20,922 bases of DNA, taken from positions 28,821 through 49,742 of the forward strand of contig NW_004457486.1 in the NCBI RefSeq assembly GCF_000313135.1, written 5' to 3'. This DNA is from Acanthamoeba castellanii str. Neff. Lineage: Eukaryota; Discosea; Longamoebia; Acanthamoebidae. The notes beneath the pieces are model-generated. The model saw only the letters and a program-made list of their open reading frames with translations, was not told the DNA's origin and did not search any database. The position numbers and the translations under genes are program-made. Shown piece after piece: positions 16,639 to 20,922 of this stretch (position 1 is the stretch's first letter; every line of letters begins with the position of its first letter).

Positions 16639-19600
16639 TCAAGCAGAGGCCTGGCTCTCGGCGGCAGACTCGGTCGAAGCGGCAGCAGCGTCGTCACTCT
16701 TGCCCTCCTCGACGACGGAGCTGTTCTGCTCGGCGGCCGCGTCGGCGTTTGATGGCGACTCGGCGCCGTCGTTTGGCGTCTCGTCGTCGAGCGCGGGGGG
16801 CTCCTCCTCGAGCGCGGGAGCCTCTTCGTCTTCATCCTCCTCGTCGTCCGATCCGTCGCTGTCGTCGCCGTCGCCCTCCTCCCCTTCGCCCTCCGCGTTC
16901 TCGCCCTTATCCTCGCCGGCCTTCTTGCTCTTCGACTTCCTTTTCCGCTTCCTCTTCTTCTTCGTTTCAACATACACGGAAGCGTCCTCCAGGCCCAGGT
17001 TGTTGGCGTCTGTCATTGTTGTCAACCCAAAAGAAGAAGAAGAAGCAGAAGCGTAAGTCAGGGCACGAAAGGCGAAAAAGTTGAGATACGACAAAGAGAG
17101 GCAGTGGATGGGGAGCTGCGTACACTCCGACCCGAGGTCGACGTCGATGTCGTCTTCGGTGATGGGCTTAGGGGGGCGCCATGGAAGAGTACAGACCGAA
17201 CGTCTCGGCGCTGGCGAACGGGCTCAGCGAGATGGGGTGGCCGCCCGAGGGAGCGGGGAACGCCGTCACGAACTGCTTGACGGTGTCATCCCTGTCGGTT
17301 GTTTTCGCGAGATGCGTAAGCCACGATGACATCGCAACGGTTGGTGTTGTGTACGAACAACAAGGGAGGCGCGAGCTAGCACGTACTTGAGCAATGGCAC
17401 GAATTCCTTCCACTGGACGTGGGAGGTGAGGAAAGACTTGAGGTACTCGGATGGTGGCTGCGCGTCGGCTGTCAGGCGCACATAGTTGCCCATCAGGATG
17501 ATGTAGCTGCGCAGGCCCGAGTCCTTGCTGCTGGTGGTCTTGTAGTGCTCGATCATTCGGGTGATGAACTTGTGTTTCGAGAAGAGGGCCTTCATCGACT
17601 CGACGTGGTTGATCCTGATGACGGTCCTGAACAGTTTGTGGAACAGGTCGTGGTAGATGTTGTTGAACCTAAAGACGTGGAGGGAAGCCAAAGTTGTGTC
17701 AGCATTGTGGACCAGCGGGCATCACACACTCCGATGCAAGAAACGTGACGCGAGAAAGGCGGGTCCTTACCGGTGCTCAAAGAGCCAGTCGGACAGGACC
17801 TTCCACAGAGGGGCGGTGAAGCTGTCCAGCACTTCCTGAGGGTTCTGCTGCGTCAGCTCCGCAAGCACCTCCAGAAGGTGGACTCTGTGGATCGTGAAGC
17901 GAGAAGCGACCTAAACCAACAGCACACACACACACACACACACACCCTGTGAACATGCAGTCTCCCGCGAGAACAAAACAAAAGAGGGATTGTTGGGGAG
18001 TGGAAGTGCATACCCTGTAGGTAGAAAATACAGCCTCGTCCGCCTTCTTCTTGGGCTGCTTGGCATCGTCGACAAGCCTCTGTGCGAGAGAGCCGGCCCT
18101 GGTCTTCAAGTGGTTGTGGAGGTCCTCATGAATGCCGGAGAGCATGTTGGGCACGGGCGTGGGGGTGTAGGCTTCGAGAGAAGTGTCGTAAAGCTGCTCG
18201 CCGCTCTTCAGCAGAAGCGCTCGCAGCGCGTTAATGGCGGCGATCTGTTGCTCGGCAGGCAGATTTCCGGAGTTGTTGGAGATGCAGTCTACGAGGCCAT
18301 CGAGGAAGCCCATGTCCTGGCTCAGGTGCAGGAACAACACATCGGCGTTGTTCTGCGTCGAGCAAAGGTCCACGAGGCGGTTGAAGAAAGCAGAAGCATC
18401 CTCGAATGACGACTCCGCGCCTGATGAACCGAGCAAACAAAGCGACAATCAGCGACGCTGCGGATAAAACGAGAAAACAACAAGTAGTGTAGTTGTAGGA
18501 GTAGTACCAGGGCCGTAGATCTTTTGTCCCAGCGTCTCCCAGAAACCGTCTTCGTTGAGGGCGTTGTAAAAGTTCATCAGAACCTGATCGGGGAGCGTGG
18601 CCTTGATAACGCCCATCAGCGTTTCACTGTACAGCCAAGTCGCATGCATTAGTTGAAGGGACGCGCGCGCGCGCACACACACACACACAACGGCATGCCC
18701 AAACAACAAGAGTACCTGATAGCCGGATCGTGAAGGTAGTTAAGCAGGTGGAGAATAAGCTTTCGGTTCTTGTTGAAAACGTTGAAGACCTTGCTTCCAT
18801 AGGGACCCAACAGCGAGGCGAACATCTTGTCAAAATTGTCGAAGTCGCCCTCCGCATTAATATCGAAAATGGCGAAGATCTCCTTCACTGCATTGCGGGG
18901 GAAGCAGATGGAGCGAGATGAGCAAACAATCCGAGACCAGGAGTGCGCAGGCTTTGGGGGGGGGATACCAATATCTTCGAGGTTCTTGTCGATGAAGTCC
19001 TGCGGCAGCGAGCCAGCCTGGTAGACGAACACTTCGGCGGCCTTGTCGGCACGCTTAGCCTCCTTGGAGAACGCAAAATCGTCGTCCTCATCCTCATCTT
19101 CAAGCGAATCTTCTTCACCATTCTGCTTCTGCAACTGTAGAGGGACCACGAAATGAGCAAATGAAAGATCGGTCCCGTTTGGGCCTTCTCCAGAGGCACA
19201 ATGGGGAGTCGGTTCGGGGAGGGTGTGTACCTCGCGCAGCTCCTTCTTCTCAGCCTCAGAGGCGAGGAGAGCGTCTCGGCGCTTGTTGGAGGAGATGATG
19301 TACTCTTCTGAGTTCAAAATCGTAAAAGGGAGCCCGTTGTCGGTGGCTTCCTGCTGACCCTCCGTCTTCGCCGGTCGTGTGACGTAGTGGATCAGGACCT
19401 TGAGAGCATCTGAGAAAGAGAGAGAGAGAGAGATGGTGATCAGAAGACAGAGGACCAAGGAGATGTGGGAAACGATCTTGATGGAATGGGGGGAAACAAA
19501 CGAAACGGCGTGGGGGTGAGTACCGTCCTTCACGAGCCAATCGCGCATTTTCTTGGAGAAGAGGGTGCTCTCGGAATCCAAGAGCTTGCCCAAAAGCTCA

Positions 19601-19677
19601 ACCTTTTCGGCATAGGTAGTCTCCTTCGACAGATCGAGAAGTTCATTTTCCATGTCGACCTCGTCGTTTCTCGCCAT
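16639..19677 (-). CDS. SAPS-domain regulatory subunit of PP6 (Sit4-associated), with apparent frame break
   Basis: The ten exons are 19677-19524, 19409-19231, 19134-18969, 18887-18716, 18626-18508, 18420-18014, 17910-17771, 17668-17387, 17291-17124 and 17009-16639. Nine of ten join in phase. The helical-repeat body (NKNRKLILHLLNYLHDPAI, FWETLGQKIYG, FFNRLVDLCS and LFEHRFNNIYHDLFHKLFR) matches SAPS proteins, which in yeast and animals bind the PP6/Sit4 phosphatase and direct it in cell-cycle and ER-Golgi control. In exon 9 a six-C run (plus-strand G 17171-17176) leads to TAA at 17170-17168, giving 580 residues. Shifting by one base restores KPITEDDIDVDLGSE and continuation into exon 10 (Lys/Arg-rich, then very acidic), 718 residues in all. 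The break may be an assembly error, a real truncation, or a missed intron ending at TAAG. Confidence 0.82.
17923..17945 (+). repeat. (CA)n microsatellite in a SAPS-gene intron
   Basis: About eleven CA units lie in the intron between exons 6 and 7 of the SAPS-domain gene. Confidence 0.85.
18662..18689 (+). repeat. (CG)n(CA)n compound microsatellite in a SAPS-gene intron
   Basis: A run of CG dinucleotides passes directly into a run of CA dinucleotides within the intron between exons 4 and 5. Alternating purine-pyrimidine sequence of this kind can adopt Z-DNA. Confidence 0.8.
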
Positions 19678-20782
19678 TCTCGTTCTTCTCAACAGGAAAC
19701 GTAAATGAGGAAAAACAAGGATTAATGGGGCGCACTGATCGAACATTGTGAGGTTCTAGGTGTCCAATTGGTTCCATTGTTGACAATTACGTCCAATCTT
19801 GGTACGTTACCATAATTATTTTACGAACGAACATGCATTTCAACGGAAAGATTCATAAATGTGAAGAGCCACAAGTGGATCGCGAGCATGTAGACAGATT
19901 AGAAAAGGGGGTAGGGCAACCAAAAGGAGAAAGGATGGTGAAGGATAGCGCCGCGAGCTAGAAGACTATGAAGCACACCCACCCACGAACTGATGATAAT
20001 GATAATTAAGAGGAAGAGAGCCTCACCTGGAGAGAAGAGAGGGGACGAGCCTAGGCGCAAGGGGGGTGGCGGTTTGAAAAGAAAAAGAAGAAAGCCCGAA
20101 CGGTAAGCTCGCCCGCCAACACAAGGCGAAAACGCGGGGCGGCGCAAGACTACGCAAATTGGGTACCCTCGCAATGGCCAATTGAAACCGGGAAAGCACT
20201 TTGGCCTCTCGAAAATTCGCTCGGCCTTTGGGCACCGACAGCAGCGCTCTGGCTTCACGAACACCGGGGCCGATCAGGAGCCCTGGAAGGGCCGACCCCA
20301 CCAAATGCTCTCTCGCCTTGTTCCTGTCGCTGGTCTAACTTTCGGGAGTGGCCCCGGTTCTTACCGCACAGGCGGTGGTGCAGCGTGTGGTCAGCGAGCC
20401 AGCCATTTCCCTCTCTTTTCTGGGTTGACGGTTTTTCTCGAGGCGGAGGTTGGTGGTCCAGAACTGCACCAAGCAAAGCCTCTCCACCACTCATCGCACA
20501 CAGCCACGAGCAACACACACACAGAGAGAACAAGAACAGTGAGAATAACACTTCACCTGATTGGTCATGACATCGGAATGTGCCACACATTCATGTGGTT
20601 TTGCCCCCTTATTGTCTGGTTTAGTAGGCGTTTTACAAAGGGGGGCAGCCAAGGTCTCGGACGGGAAGAATGATCGGAATGTGCCACCGTTTCGCTCTTT
20701 TTCTCCGAAGTCGCCCACAAAGTACAGAGGTGCTTTATCAGCTGTCTTTTTGTTTTCATCCATGAGCGCCCAACACACCTAC
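19678..20782. other. 5' flank of the SAPS gene, no confident gene
   Basis: This 1.1-kb stretch lies between the SAPS start codon (19677) and a possible start at 20783. The part next to the SAPS gene (about 19740-19880) is AT-richer and carries CCAATTGG at about 19764. The remainder is mixed. The frames at 20182-20673 (plus) and 20255-20590 (minus) have no recognisable domain and unconvincing composition. A 15-bp direct repeat lies at 20572 and 20673. Confidence 0.45.
20572..20687 (+). repeat. 15-bp direct repeat ATCGGAATGTGCCAC, two copies
   Basis: Perfect copies at 20572-20586 and 20673-20687 are 101 bp apart, in the region upstream of the possible gene at 20783. They could be two sites for one regulator, or a small duplication. 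Confidence 0.5.
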
Positions 20783-20922
20783 ATGACTTTCCCCTGTCGA
20801 CACCAGTGCTGCACACACCTGGTGAACGGCCAGCGCCACAGGTACAAGACAGCACCAGCACGGGATGAGCACGAGCGCACCACCTACCACCACGCCTGCA
20901 AGGAAAGTGAGTGTGTGGTGTG
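20783..20922 (+). CDS. Possible start of a Cys/His-rich protein (runs off window)
   Basis: From the ATG at 20783 a frame stays open to the window end. It begins MTFPCRHQCCTHLVNGQRHR and continues to TTYHHACKE, with closely spaced Cys and His that would suit a zinc site. A consensus donor GTGAGT begins at 20907, so the exon may end at 20906. The start could also be an upstream exon spliced at the CAG before 20810. Codons are G/C-ending. Too little is present to name a family. Confidence 0.3.
   Translation, partial: MTFPCRHQCCTHLVNGQRHRYKTAPARDEHERTTYHHACKESECVV

Noticed and set aside
17925..18690. CRISPR-like or satellite array from the CA/CG runs
   Set aside because: These are simple microsatellites inside introns, without spaced unit repeats.
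20182..20673. 163-residue plus-strand frame in the SAPS 5' flank
   Set aside because: Its composition is not gene-like, there is no recognisable domain, and similar openings occur by chance in GC-rich DNA.

Overview
The window is nuclear DNA of a GC-rich, intron-rich protist. Genes are packed closely on both strands. Almost every coding region is split by short introns, mostly about 70-160 nt. The gene set includes an augmin subunit, a tyrosine-kinase-like kinase, Ras-like and F-box proteins, a PP6 regulatory subunit and a KDEL-tailed thioredoxin-fold protein. Together with C/G-ending codons this points to a free-living amoebozoan of the Acanthamoeba type. That assignment is inference from style; no sequence search was possible.

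Layout: (1) 1-422, minus, 5' part of an unrecognised Lys-rich/Ser-Pro-rich protein. (2) 803-1785, plus, three-exon membrane protein matching the polycystin-1 transmembrane block. (3) 2034-3505, minus, seven-exon HAUS1 augmin subunit. (4) 4089-7410, plus, eleven-exon TKL (LIMK/TESK-like) kinase with a long acidic tail. (5) 7599-9237, minus, an F-box joined to a degenerate Ras-like domain ending in a CaaX box. (6) 9238-11267, a roughly 2 kb stretch with no confident gene. Its first 1.3 kb is clearly AT-richer and holds only candidate exons, and a 15-bp-arm hairpin lies just beyond that part. (7) 11268-12602, plus, SAP-domain protein. (8) 12994-13941, minus, PDI-like protein without a CxxC active site, ending KDEL. 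(9) 14077-15044, minus, GNAT acetyltransferase. (10) 15692-16360, plus, single-exon F-box protein. (11) 16639-19677, minus, ten-exon SAPS-domain PP6 regulatory subunit with an apparent one-base frame break. (12) 19678-20782, flank, then the start of a possible Cys/His-rich gene running off the end.

The genes are housekeeping and signalling genes rather than one operon-like system. Shared themes are mitosis (HAUS1, PP6 regulator), phospho-signalling (kinase, PP6 regulator) and SCF ubiquitin ligases (two F-box proteins). Divergent pairs share short intergenic promoters at 423-802, 3506-4088 and 15045-15691. Exon borders were set by hand from GT/AG sites, reading phase and family similarity. Most are mutually consistent in phase; the doubtful ones are marked.

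The strongest candidate for something undescribed is the F-box/Ras-like/CaaX protein. Nucleotide-coordinating residues at four separate Ras positions (K16, S17, T35, D57) appear to be replaced, while the fold, Q61 and NKxD positions and a polybasic CaaX tail remain.
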